In this document: one piece after another, positions 1 to 7,980 of the stretch
Position numbering within the stretch: the stretch's first letter is position 1
How the letters are laid out: every line of letters starts with the position of its first letter
NCBI RefSeq assembly: GCF_020524545.1
Contig: NZ_JAIVLG010000001.1
Span: 806,001 to 870,000 of the forward strand
From: Microbacterium paraoxydans
GTDB lineage: Bacteria; Actinomycetota; Actinomycetes; Actinomycetales; Microbacteriaceae
Reading direction: 5' to 3'
DNA: 64,000 nucleotides
The notes under the pieces: generated by a model
Database searches by the model: none
The model's input: only the letters and a program-made list of their open reading frames with translations
What the model was told of the DNA's origin: nothing
Position numbers and translations under genes: made by a program

Positions 1-570
1 GGTTCGCCCGACGACGCGAACTCGGCGGTGTTCTTCAACGGCGCGATGGAGGTCCTCCAGCCGAAGATCGACGACGGGACGCTGAACGTCGTGTCGGGCC
101 AGACCGAGATCGCGCAGACCGCGACCGAGGGGTGGAAGCCGGAGAACGCGCAGCGCCGTATGGACTCGCTGCTCACTTCGTCGTACGGCTCCGAGACCCT
201 CGACGGCGTCCTCTCCCCGAACGACACGCTCGCCCGCGCCATCATCACCTCGGTGCAGCAGGCCGGAAAGCCGGTCCCCGTGGTCACGGGTCAGGACTCC
301 GAGGTCGAGTCGGTCAAGTCGATCATGGAGGGCATCCAGTACTCCACGATCAACAAGGACACCACGCTCCTCGTCGAGCAGTCGATCAAGATGGTCGGCC
401 AGCTCCAGAAGGGCGAAGAGGTCGACGTCAACGACACCGAGCAGTACGACAACGGCGTGAAGGTGGTCCCGGCCTACCTGCTCGACCCGGTCATCGTGAC
501 CAAGGAGAACGCGGCAGAGGCATACGCCAACGTCCCGAGCCTCCTGGAGATCGTGAAGTCGTACCAGTAA
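1..570 (+). CDS. Sugar ABC transporter substrate-binding protein (C-terminal part)
   Basis: The 5' end lies outside the window; the frame is open from base 1 and ends at TAA 568-570. The visible 189 residues match the second lobe of periplasmic-binding-protein type 1 sugar receptors of the xylose/multiple-sugar (ChvE-like) group: an opening GSPDDANSA segment, then VLSPNDTLARAII and PVVTGQDSEVESVKSI, the usual ligand-contact and hinge region. It should bind a monosaccharide outside the membrane for an ABC importer. The ATPase and permease genes are not in the window and may lie upstream. A strong hairpin follows directly, so this is probably the last gene of its operon. Exact sugar unknown. 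Confidence 0.85.
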   Translation, partial: GSPDDANSAVFFNGAMEVLQPKIDDGTLNVVSGQTEIAQTATEGWKPENAQRRMDSLLTSSYGSETLDGVLSPNDTLARAIITSVQQAGKPVPVVTGQDSEVESVKSIMEGIQYSTINKDTTLLVEQSIKMVGQLQKGEEVDVNDTEQYDNGVKVVPAYLLDPVIVTKENAAEAYANVPSLLEIVKSYQ

Positions 571-596
571 CTCGCACGGCACACATCCTCACGGAT

Positions 597-640
597 ACGA
601 CGAACCGTCCGGGCCCTCGGGTCCGGGCGGTTCGTCGTTC
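597..640. terminator. Hairpin terminator between convergent genes
   Basis: The sequence ACGACGAACCGTCCGGGCC is followed after a 3-nt loop by its near-perfect complement ending GGTTCGTCGT. The stem is about 19 bp with one G-T type mismatch. It lies 27 bp after the binding-protein stop and 28 bp before the stop of the opposing HNH gene, so it can serve both strands. Confidence 0.75.
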
Positions 641-667
641 AACCGGTGCACATGCCCGGGACGCGCC

Positions 668-1981
668 TCAGAACGGTGCGGCCACCGGATCGGCACTCGT
701 GAAGGTCACCGTGTTCTGCGGTGGCGGCCGGTCGATGTACGTGCGACCGGTCGGGCTTGTCCACTCCAGCACGCCGCCCGAGGTCTGGTCGACGTGCCAG
801 GGGGAGTGGTGTTTGAGCATGTGATGTCGTCGGCAGAAGGCGGCAAGGTTTCCGTGGGTGGTCGCCCCTCCTGTCGAGGCCGCATGATTGTGGTCGAGGT
901 CGCACTTGCGCGCCGTGATCCCGCATCCGGGAAACCGGCACCGCTGGTCCCGCGCGCGGAGATGCCGCCGGAGATGTTCACTCGGGCGGTAGCGGTCGAC
1001 AGCGAGCAGTTCGCCGGAGATCGGATGCGTCAGCACGCGGTCCCAGCCGGTCGCGGAACCTGCCAGCGTGCGAGCGGTCGTGACGTCGATGGGGATCGTT
1101 CCGTCGAGCTCGGCCGGTGATGAGGTCGTCGGAGCGTCATCGTCCATCAGAGTGAGCACCGGCACCGTGACCTCGACGCGGGCGCGGACCTCGCCCAGCA
1201 GGCTGTCCGCCGTGTCATGGCCCGCGGGGGATCCTGTGAGAACGAGGTCGGCGAGCAGATCGGCGCGCAACTGATCGACCGTGCGGTCGTCGGCGGGGAG
1301 TCCGGCGGCCGAAGCATCCTGTGCCTCTCGTGCATTCTCCTCTTTCACCGCATGCGCCATCTGCGACAGCCGGTCGAGCATGCCGTGCAGGAGGACCGCG
1401 GGTCCGCGCGCCCCCAGCTCGGCCATCCCGTCGTCGAGGTCCTTCACCCACACGCGGCGCAGCTCGCGGGCATCGCGATGCCGCTCGGTGAGACTTCGCT
1501 CCTGGAACCGCTCGGCAAGACGCCGCACGATCCGCCCAAGCCGATTCGGGGATTCCGTCACGGCGACCTCCACGGCCTCCGCGGCGTAGGCGGCGCGATC
1601 CGCAGCCTCGTCGAGATGCGCGCCCGCCTCGACGATGACCCGGGAGTGCGCGGCACTGATGCGCCCTTCGCCCTGCGCCTCCCATACCGCCGGGAATCGC
1701 TCGACGAGCCACGAGGCCTCGGCCATCTTGCGCTCGATCGTGCGGTCGCTCAGGTGCTGCGCAGCGCCGATCTCGGCAGCGACCGTGCGGATCGCCATGT
1801 CGCCGCGATCGGGGTGGGCGGCGCCGCGGGCGATGTCGACGGCCAGGCGTGCGGCCATCGCGAGCATGCCGTCGCGCGCGGCCTGCATGCTGCTCAGCGT
1901 CGCCTCCGCCGCCTCGAGCGAGGCCACCAGATCGGCGAGCATCGCCATCTGGGAGTCGGTCGCGTCGAGCAATGCTGTCAT
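668..1981 (-). CDS. DUF222 domain / HNH endonuclease protein (13E12-repeat type)
   Basis: The 437-residue protein has an alpha-helical DUF222 region over about residues 20-300 and a C-terminal HNH nuclease domain at about 345-393. The zinc-knuckle and catalytic pattern is visible: CRFPGC, then CDLDHNH, then CRRHH. The family is abundant and multicopy in actinobacteria, and its physiological role is not settled; a DNA-cutting activity is inferred from the motif. Length and domain order are normal and the frame is intact. ATG at 1981 is the first sensible start. An SOS-box-like sequence lies 30 bp upstream, suggesting DNA-damage control. Confidence 0.85.
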   Translation of the reverse strand: MTALLDATDSQMAMLADLVASLEAAEATLSSMQAARDGMLAMAARLAVDIARGAAHPDRGDMAIRTVAAEIGAAQHLSDRTIERKMAEASWLVERFPAVWEAQGEGRISAAHSRVIVEAGAHLDEAADRAAYAAEAVEVAVTESPNRLGRIVRRLAERFQERSLTERHRDARELRRVWVKDLDDGMAELGARGPAVLLHGMLDRLSQMAHAVKEENAREAQDASAAGLPADDRTVDQLRADLLADLVLTGSPAGHDTADSLLGEVRARVEVTVPVLTLMDDDAPTTSSPAELDGTIPIDVTTARTLAGSATGWDRVLTHPISGELLAVDRYRPSEHLRRHLRARDQRCRFPGCGITARKCDLDHNHAASTGGATTHGNLAAFCRRHHMLKHHSPWHVDQTSGGVLEWTSPTGRTYIDRPPPQNTVTFTSADPVAAPF

Positions 1982-2010
1982 GACGTCAGTCCATCACGGC
2001 CCACCGACAT

Positions 2011-2026
2011 TCGAAACTATGTTCAC
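2011..2026 (-). promoter_or_regulatory. LexA (SOS) box-like operator
   Basis: TCGAAACTATGTTCAC fits the actinobacterial SOS consensus TCGAAC-N4-GTTCGA at 9 of 12 fixed positions. It sits 30-45 bp upstream of the HNH gene start. 13E12-type genes in mycobacteria are known to carry such boxes, which supports the reading; binding is inferred. Confidence 0.5.
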
Positions 2027-2059
2027 CAGAATCCCAGTATCCGATCGTCGCCGAGAGCA

Positions 2060-2908
2060 CTACTGCCAGATCGGATCGTCCGGGTCGGGGGAGTCCGTGC
2101 CGTCGGCGTCGGTCATGATGCGCGCGTCGGCGATCCACGACGTCAGATCATCGTCGTGGAGCAGGTGAGGTCGCGGCGTGCCGAGCAGGTCGGGGTCCGT
2201 CGCGACGGCCAGCGGCTCATCGCTGGCGAAGACGACGACGTTGCCGAGCGGGCCTTCGTCATCGTTCGGTTCGGCGTCGAGAATGACGGCGACATGGTCG
2301 AACACCGCGCGCAGGGTGGCCGCCTGTCGTCGTGAGTACTCGAAAGGATGTCCGTCGAGCAGGTTGACCGCGACGACTCCCTCCGCTGCTGAGCGCGCGG
2401 CGACGCGGCGATAGAACTCCTGGCTGGCCACACGATGCCGGATGACGGCGGCATCCCAGAGATCGACGACCGTGAACCGCGCTCCCATCCAGTCGCCGGA
2501 AAGCTCCGCGTCCGCGACCACGCGCGCGTCGCCGAAGATGACGCGCACATCCGCGCCGGGCGGCAGCGGCAGAGCGGCGAGCACGGCCTCGTAGAGCTCG
2601 GGCTCGAACTCCACCACGAGCTGGGGCGACCCGGTGCGCGTGGCCTCGACGTAGCGCGCCAGCGTGAGCGCCCCGGCTCCGAGATGCACGGTGAACAAAG
2701 GCGAGCCGGGCTCGGCGGCGGCATCCATGGCGCGGGCGATGTGTTGGGTGTACGCGTACTCGAGAGCGGTGGGCTCGGTCGTCGAGACGACGGACTGCGG
2801 GATCCCGTCGACGCTGAGCTCGTAGCGATCAGGGCGCCTCTTCGACCGGATGAGCTTCGCCCTTCGGCCGTCGAGCAGAAGCGAGAACACCCGGCGACTG
2901 ATTGGCAC
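2060..2908 (-). CDS. Spermidine-synthase-fold SAM-dependent methyltransferase-like protein
   Basis: The 282-residue protein has a Rossmann SAM-binding core: HLGAGALTL at about 75-83 (motif I), VVEFEP (the acidic end of strand 2, which holds the ribose hydroxyls), VIFGDARVV (motif II) and TVVDLWD. This is the spermidine synthase superfamily layout seen in many short actinobacterial proteins annotated as spermidine synthase-like. The catalytic set of true aminopropyltransferases cannot be confirmed by eye, so the substrate is unknown. Start is GTG at 2908, with a -10 hexamer spaced for leaderless transcription. It is divergent from the ABC-F gene; the two starts are 70 bp apart. Confidence 0.75.
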   Translation of the reverse strand: MPISRRVFSLLLDGRRAKLIRSKRRPDRYELSVDGIPQSVVSTTEPTALEYAYTQHIARAMDAAAEPGSPLFTVHLGAGALTLARYVEATRTGSPQLVVEFEPELYEAVLAALPLPPGADVRVIFGDARVVADAELSGDWMGARFTVVDLWDAAVIRHRVASQEFYRRVAARSAAEGVVAVNLLDGHPFEYSRRQAATLRAVFDHVAVILDAEPNDDEGPLGNVVVFASDEPLAVATDPDLLGTPRPHLLHDDDLTSWIADARIMTDADGTDSPDPDDPIWQ

Positions 2909-2914
2909 CCGTCG

Positions 2915-2920
2915 ATCCTA
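2915..2920 (-). promoter_or_regulatory. -10 element of a leaderless promoter
   Basis: On the minus strand TAGGAT is followed by exactly 6 nt and then the GTG start at 2908. This places the -10 at -12 to -7 of the start codon. Confidence 0.6.
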
Positions 2921-2963
2921 GGGCGCCCCGAGCCGGGCGGAGAACTCGTCCATCCCGCGCGGC

Positions 2964-2969
2964 TACCCT
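2964..2969 (+). promoter_or_regulatory. -10 element upstream of the ABC-F gene
   Basis: TACCCT lies 9 nt before the ATG at 2979 and overlaps the start of a GGAAGGA ribosome-binding sequence. A transcript would begin only about 3 nt before the ATG, so the apparent Shine-Dalgarno site would mostly not be transcribed from this promoter. Confidence 0.45.
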
Positions 2970-2978
2970 GGAAGGAAC

Positions 2979-4820
2979 ATGGCACATCTTCTGGGGGCCG
3001 AAGCCCTGCACCTCGAATATCCGACCAGAGTGGTCTTCGACTCTGTGACCCTCGGGATCGAGGAGGGGGATCGAATCGGCATCGTCGGGCGCAACGGCGA
3101 CGGCAAGTCCAGCCTCCTCGGGATGCTCGCCGGCACGAAGGAGCCTGACTCCGGGCGTGTGACGGTGCGCGGTGGAACCCGCATCGGAGTGCTCGATCAG
3201 GCAGACACGCTCGCGGACGACCTCACGATCCGCGAGGCCGTGGTCGGTGACATGGCGGAGCACGAGTGGGCGGGTGACGCGCGCATCCGTGACGTCATCG
3301 CCGGGCTCCTCGCCGACCTGCCCTGGGATGCGGAGATCGGCTCCCTCTCGGGCGGTCAGCGGCGCCGCGTGTCTCTCGCCAGGCTCCTCACCGGGGACTG
3401 GGACGTCATCGCCCTCGACGAGCCGACCAACCACCTCGACGTCGAGGCGATCACCTGGCTCGCGCGACACCTCAAGAAGCGCTGGTCGCCGAGCTCCGGG
3501 GCCCTCATGGTCGTGACCCACGACCGCTGGTTCCTCGATGAGATCTGCACCGCGACGTGGGAGGTCCACGATCGCATCGTCGAGCCCTTCGAGGGCGGGT
3601 ACGCGGCGTACATCCTTCAGCGCGTCGAGCGCGACCGGATGGCGGCGGCGACCGAGGCGAAACGGCAGAATCTCGCCCGCAAGGAACTCGCCTGGCTCCG
3701 CCGCGGCGCGCCGGCGCGCACGAGCAAGCCGAAGTTCCGCATAGACGCCGCGAACGAGCTGATCGCCGACGTGCCGGAGATCCGGGACAAGGTCTCGTTG
3801 CAGTCGCTCGCCGTGTCCCGCCTCGGCAAGGACGTGGTCGACCTGCTCGACGTCGGCGTCACCTACCCGTCGACGGGTTCGGGGAGCGGGGGAGCGGGCG
3901 GCGGCGAGAAGGTGGTCCTGCGCGACGTCGAGTGGCGCATCGCCCCGGGCGAGCGCACCGGCATCCTCGGGGTCAACGGCGCCGGCAAGTCGACGTTGCT
4001 GGGGCTCATCGCGGGCACGATCGAGCCGACGAGCGGTCGCGTCAAGAGGGGCAAGACGGTGAACGTCAAGACCCTCACGCAGCGTCTGGACGAGCTCGCA
4101 CGGCACTGGAACGACCCCGTGCGCATCGTCATCTCGGGTCTGCGCACCTCTTACACGCTCGGTGCGGGATCGAAGGCGCAGGACCTCACCCCCGGGCAGC
4201 TGCTGGAGCGGCTGGGGTTCTCCTCCGCGCAGCTCTCGACCCCTGTGAAGGACCTGTCCGGCGGTCAGCAGCGCCGCCTCCAGCTGCTGCTCGTGCTCCT
4301 CGAGCAGCCCAACGTGCTGATCCTCGACGAACCGACCAACGACATGGACACCGACATGCTGGCCGCGATCGAGGACCTGCTCGACTCCTGGTCTGGCACG
4401 CTCCTGGTGGTCAGTCACGACCGGTACTTCCTGGAGCGCGTGACGGACCAGCAGTACGCGATCCTGCCCGCAGGAGACGGGGCCGGGCGTCTACGTCACC
4501 TGCCCGGCGGCGTCGACGAGTATCTTCGCCTGCGCGAACAGGTCGAGGCCGCCGCGGCGAGGCCCGCCCCCGCAGGTGCTCCTGCGCCGAAGGGTCTCGA
4601 GGGTGCCGCGCTGCGCACGGCGCAGAAGGAGGCCGCATCGCTCGAGCGTCGCATCCAGAAGCTCACGGAGCAGGTGGACCGTGCCAAGCATGCGCTCGCC
4701 GATCACGATCAGTCCGACTATGAAGGGCTGGGGGAGCGGATGAAAGCCATCTCCACGCAGGAGGCCGAGATCGAGGACCTGGAGTCGCAGTGGTTCGAAC
4801 TCACGGAGCAGATCGGCTGA
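2979..4820 (+). CDS. ABC-F family ATPase (Uup-like, ribosome-associated)
   Basis: The 613-residue protein has two ABC ATPase domains and no membrane segments, the mark of ABC-F translation factors. Domain 1 has Walker A GRNGDGKSS (37-45), signature LSGGQ (123-127) and Walker B ALDEPTNHLD. Domain 2 has GVNGAGKST (331-339), LSGGQ (426-430) and LILDEPTNDMD. Between them are the linker helices (about 210-260) and a Gly-rich stretch (300-309). Residues about 535-613 are a charged heptad-rich coiled coil like that of Uup. ABC-F proteins bind the ribosomal E site and help stalled ribosomes; some give antibiotic resistance. Nothing here points to resistance. The Asp in the first Walker A is unusual. 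Confidence 0.88.
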   Translation: MAHLLGAEALHLEYPTRVVFDSVTLGIEEGDRIGIVGRNGDGKSSLLGMLAGTKEPDSGRVTVRGGTRIGVLDQADTLADDLTIREAVVGDMAEHEWAGDARIRDVIAGLLADLPWDAEIGSLSGGQRRRVSLARLLTGDWDVIALDEPTNHLDVEAITWLARHLKKRWSPSSGALMVVTHDRWFLDEICTATWEVHDRIVEPFEGGYAAYILQRVERDRMAAATEAKRQNLARKELAWLRRGAPARTSKPKFRIDAANELIADVPEIRDKVSLQSLAVSRLGKDVVDLLDVGVTYPSTGSGSGGAGGGEKVVLRDVEWRIAPGERTGILGVNGAGKSTLLGLIAGTIEPTSGRVKRGKTVNVKTLTQRLDELARHWNDPVRIVISGLRTSYTLGAGSKAQDLTPGQLLERLGFSSAQLSTPVKDLSGGQQRRLQLLLVLLEQPNVLILDEPTNDMDTDMLAAIEDLLDSWSGTLLVVSHDRYFLERVTDQQYAILPAGDGAGRLRHLPGGVDEYLRLREQVEAAAARPAPAGAPAPKGLEGAALRTAQKEAASLERRIQKLTEQVDRAKHALADHDQSDYEGLGERMKAISTQEAEIEDLESQWFELTEQIG

Positions 4821-4839
4821 CCGACACGCCGGAGCATAG

Positions 4840-4862
4840 TTAGGATTACCTACCCTAACTAA
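4840..4862 (+). promoter_or_regulatory. DtxR/IdeR-type iron box
   Basis: The stretch starting TTAGGATTACCTACCCTAA matches the 19-bp iron-box consensus TTAGGTTAGGCTAACCTAA at 14 of 19 positions and is AT-rich in a very GC-rich background. It lies 52-74 bp upstream of the siderophore-binding lipoprotein start, where iron-loaded DtxR/IdeR would block transcription of the operon. Confidence 0.75.
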
Positions 4863-4913
4863 ATTGTCGTTAGTCTCGGGGGCGTCCCGTCCAACGACAG
4901 AAAAGGTCCTGCC

Positions 4914-5873
4914 GTGAATCGTCGCCTTGCCCTCGCCGCCCTCGTCTCCGCCTCCGCGCTCGCGCTCGCCTCCTGCGCCTCCGCCGACACCTCCGGCGAA
5001 CCCGGGACCGACGCCGACGAGATGGTCACCCTCGTGCACCCCACGATCGACGATCTCGAGATCGACTTCGCCGCGCAGCCCGAGAACATCGTGATGGACT
5101 GCTACGCCTACAGCTCGCTCCACGAGTACGGGATCGAGCCCGTCGCACTGTTCGGATACGAGTGCGACAACCCGTTCGTGATGGGGGACGCCGACATCAG
5201 CGGCATCGAGGTCGTCGGCAAGGACGGGGAGATCGACGTCGAGAAGCTGGCCGAACTGCGTCCGGATGCGATCGTCGGCCAGGGCGACGCAGACGGATGG
5301 GCCTGGTTCGATGAAGACGTGAACGCGCAGATCACGCGTGTCGCGCCGTTCGTGGCCCTGCCTGGAGGTGACACGATCGACGGACGCATCGCCGACACCC
5401 GCGAGATCGCGGAGTTCTTCGGTGGTGACGTCGCCTCCGCGGCGATCCTCGAGTCCGATGAGGACCTCGAGGCTGCGAAGGAGGCGTTCCGCACGGCCAT
5501 CGCCGACAGCGGGCTGAACCTCATGCTCACCAGCCCGACGAAGGAGATGCTGTACACGGGGGTCGGGTTCGCGCAGGCAGACATGCTGGAGGAGCTCGGA
5601 GCGACCATCGTCGGCGCCGATGCTCCCGAGACCGGCAACCCGTGGGGCCAGGTCGCGTGGGAGGACGCATCGAGCTACCCGGCCGACGTGCTCCTGGTCG
5701 AGGGGTACACGGACGACTTCTCGTTCTCGGCCGAGCTCTGGGACGCGCTCCCGGCCGTGAAGGCCGGTCAGCTCGGGGCGTGGAGCTCGAAGGGCGCGAT
5801 GACGGCGTCGACGTACGCGCAGTGGCTGAATGACGTCGCCGGACTCGTCTCGGGCTCCGACAAGGTCGCCTGA
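4914..5873 (+). CDS. Iron-siderophore ABC transporter substrate-binding lipoprotein
   Basis: The 319-residue protein is exported and lipid-anchored: a basic N-terminus, a hydrophobic stretch and lipobox LASC with Cys21. The rest follows the type III (FecB/FhuD-like) binding protein pattern, with two lobes and a long connecting helix; the segment LRPDAIVGQ is typical of this group. It should catch ferric siderophore at the cell surface. Start is GTG 4914, chosen because it gives a complete signal peptide. It is first in a four-gene operon with two FecCD permeases and an ATPase, under an iron box. The siderophore type cannot be read from sequence. Confidence 0.88.
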   Translation: MNRRLALAALVSASALALASCASADTSGEPGTDADEMVTLVHPTIDDLEIDFAAQPENIVMDCYAYSSLHEYGIEPVALFGYECDNPFVMGDADISGIEVVGKDGEIDVEKLAELRPDAIVGQGDADGWAWFDEDVNAQITRVAPFVALPGGDTIDGRIADTREIAEFFGGDVASAAILESDEDLEAAKEAFRTAIADSGLNLMLTSPTKEMLYTGVGFAQADMLEELGATIVGADAPETGNPWGQVAWEDASSYPADVLLVEGYTDDFSFSAELWDALPAVKAGQLGAWSSKGAMTASTYAQWLNDVAGLVSGSDKVA

Positions 5874-5880
5874 CCCCTCG

Positions 5881-6924
5881 ATGTCGCAGGTCTCGCTCGC
5901 AGAGCCCCGGGTGGACGGGGAGCGCCGCGGCGCTCCCCGTCGCTGGCTCGGCATCGTCCCGCTCGTCGTCCTGTGCTTGCTGGCACTCGCTGCGAGCATG
6001 CTGGTGGGCTCGCGAGCGCTCTCTCCGGGTGAGGTGCTCCACTTCCTCCTGCATCCTGATCCCGATGATGCGATATCGCAGACCGTCTGGTTCTCCCGCG
6101 TTCCGCGCACGGTCCTGGTGCTGGTCGCCGGTTCCGCCCTCGGGGTCGCCGGTGCGCTCATGCAGGCCGTCACGCGCAATCCCATGACGGATCCCGGCAT
6201 CCTCGGCGTCAACGCGGGTGCTTCTCTCGCGGTCGTCGCGGGGCTGGCGTTCTTCGGGGTGACGGACATCTCGCAGTACATGTGGTGGTCTTTCGCGGGC
6301 GCGATGCTGACATCGGTTCTGGTCTTCGCCATCGGCAATACGGGAGCCGCGCGCGGCAATCCCGTGCGGATGACGCTCTCTGGGGTCGCGCTCGGGGCGG
6401 TGCTGTCGGGCTTTTCCTCTGCCGTGCTGCTGTCGAACTCCGAGGTTCTCCAGCGCATGCGCGGGTGGTCCGCCGGGACGACGGCCTCGCAGCCGCTCGC
6501 CGCGACGCTCGCGATCACCCCGTTCATCCTCGTGGGCCTGGCGATCGCCCTGCTGAGCTCCAGATCCCTCGACGTGCTGTCTCTGGGAGAGGCCTCGGCC
6601 GTCGCGATGGGCGCCCATCCGAACCGCATCCGCGTGGTGACCCTCGTCGCGATCGCTCTGCTCGCCGGCGGGGCGACGGCCGCCGCCGGCCCGATCGGCT
6701 TCCTCGGTCTGCTCGCTCCGCACGTGGCGCGCATGATCGTCGGACCGCATCAAGGATGGATCATGGCGTACTCGGTGCTCATCGCTCCCACGGTGCTGGG
6801 CTTCGCCGACGTGCTGGGCCGCGTCATCACCGACGGGGAAGTTCCGGTCGGCGTCGTCACGGCGTTCATCGGCGCCCCCATGCTCATCTGGATGGTCCGG
6901 CGCTTCCGGGTCTCGGAGGTCTGA
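5881..6924 (+). CDS. FecCD-family iron-siderophore permease 1
   Basis: A 347-residue integral membrane protein with about nine or ten hydrophobic segments and the FecCD hallmarks RVPRTVLVLVAGSALGVAG and GFLGLLAPHVARMIVG; the latter is the ATPase-coupling loop region. It forms half of the channel for ferric siderophore import. ATG 5881 is preferred because it starts 8 nt after the upstream stop. An in-frame ATG at 5830 would overlap the binding-protein gene by 44 bp and add a polar stretch without similarity. The second permease follows after 3 nt. Confidence 0.87.
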   Translation: MSQVSLAEPRVDGERRGAPRRWLGIVPLVVLCLLALAASMLVGSRALSPGEVLHFLLHPDPDDAISQTVWFSRVPRTVLVLVAGSALGVAGALMQAVTRNPMTDPGILGVNAGASLAVVAGLAFFGVTDISQYMWWSFAGAMLTSVLVFAIGNTGAARGNPVRMTLSGVALGAVLSGFSSAVLLSNSEVLQRMRGWSAGTTASQPLAATLAITPFILVGLAIALLSSRSLDVLSLGEASAVAMGAHPNRIRVVTLVAIALLAGGATAAAGPIGFLGLLAPHVARMIVGPHQGWIMAYSVLIAPTVLGFADVLGRVITDGEVPVGVVTAFIGAPMLIWMVRRFRVSEV

Positions 6925-6927
6925 GCG

Positions 6928-7980
6928 ATGACGGATCTCGACTTCGGCCGACGCCTGCATCGCCTCGGTCCGGCGGGGCGTCCGCTGCTGCTCGTCGATG
7001 CGCGCTCCCTGCAGGTGTGCACGGGGCTCTGGGTCGCGACCGCGGCACTCGCCCTGTTCGCCGTGTTCTCGGGTTCCGCGCAGATCTCGCTCCCCGAAGC
7101 GATCGCGGCACTGGTCGGACGCGGGGACGACTACACGACCATGGTGGTGCTCGAATGGCGGGTGCCGCGCATCCTGATGGCCGTGCTCCTGGGCACGTGC
7201 CTGGCGATGAGCGGAGCGATCTTTCAGAACCTGACCGGCAACCCGCTCGGCTCCCCGGATGTCATCGGATTCCAGACCGGTTCGTACACCGGCGCTCTCG
7301 TCGTGATGCTGCTTCTCGGCGGGGGCTCGGCGGCGACCATGGGCGGCGCTCTGATCGGCGGTGTGGCGACGGCCTTCCTCGTGTTCCTGCTGTCCTCTCA
7401 GCGGGGGTCCGTGCGCGGGGTGCGGCTGATCATCGTCGGGATCGGCGTGAGCGCCATGCTCGCCTCCGTGAACGTGTGGATCCTGCTGAATGCGACCGTG
7501 GAGGACGCGATCATGGCGGGGCTGTGGGGAGCGGGCAACCTCTCGGGGGTGACCTGGCCCACCTTCGCGGTGACGTTCGCCGGCTCCTCCGCGTTCGTCC
7601 TCGCGGCGCTCGTGCTCAGCCGGCCGATGCGGCTCCTGCAGATCGGGGTCCCGTTCGCCACGGCCCTGGGACAGAACGTCCGACTCGTGCAGGTGAGCGC
7701 GATCGTGGTCGGCGTCGGGTTGACGGCGCTCGCGACCGCGACGGTCGGTCCCATCTCCTTCATCGCGCTCGCGGCGCCGCAGATCGCACGACGCATCGTG
7801 CGCTCGGACGGTCTGGCGCTCGGACCGACCGCGGCGGTCGGATCGCTCCTGCTCCTGCTCGCCGATGTGGTCGCACAGCGGATCCACCCCGACTCCCCGC
7901 TGCCGGTGGGGATCGTGACCGTGTCGATCGGCGGGCTGTACTTCCTGTGGCTGCTCCTGAGAGAGGGAAAGAGAAGATGA
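6928..7980 (+). CDS. FecCD-family iron-siderophore permease 2
   Basis: A 350-residue permease, partner of the preceding gene. The FecCD signatures are WRVPRILMAVLLGTCLAMSG (about 74-93) and the coupling segment SFIALAAPQIARRIVR near 275-290. The N-terminal 30 residues are cytoplasmic and basic. Paired FecC/FecD-like subunits are the norm for heterodimeric siderophore importers. Its stop codon overlaps the ATG of the ATPase gene (ATGA at 7977-7980), so the two are translationally coupled. Confidence 0.87.
   Translation: MTDLDFGRRLHRLGPAGRPLLLVDARSLQVCTGLWVATAALALFAVFSGSAQISLPEAIAALVGRGDDYTTMVVLEWRVPRILMAVLLGTCLAMSGAIFQNLTGNPLGSPDVIGFQTGSYTGALVVMLLLGGGSAATMGGALIGGVATAFLVFLLSSQRGSVRGVRLIIVGIGVSAMLASVNVWILLNATVEDAIMAGLWGAGNLSGVTWPTFAVTFAGSSAFVLAALVLSRPMRLLQIGVPFATALGQNVRLVQVSAIVVGVGLTALATATVGPISFIALAAPQIARRIVRSDGLALGPTAAVGSLLLLLADVVAQRIHPDSPLPVGIVTVSIGGLYFLWLLLREGKRR

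Noticed and set aside
5830..5880. Earlier start for the first siderophore permease
   Set aside because: It would overlap the binding-protein gene by 44 bp and add a polar segment without family similarity or ribosome-binding site.
4491..7887. Long minus-strand frames across the iron transporter genes (747 and 786 codons)
   Set aside because: Their translations are Arg/Gly/Pro/His-rich low-complexity shadows of the plus-strand genes.
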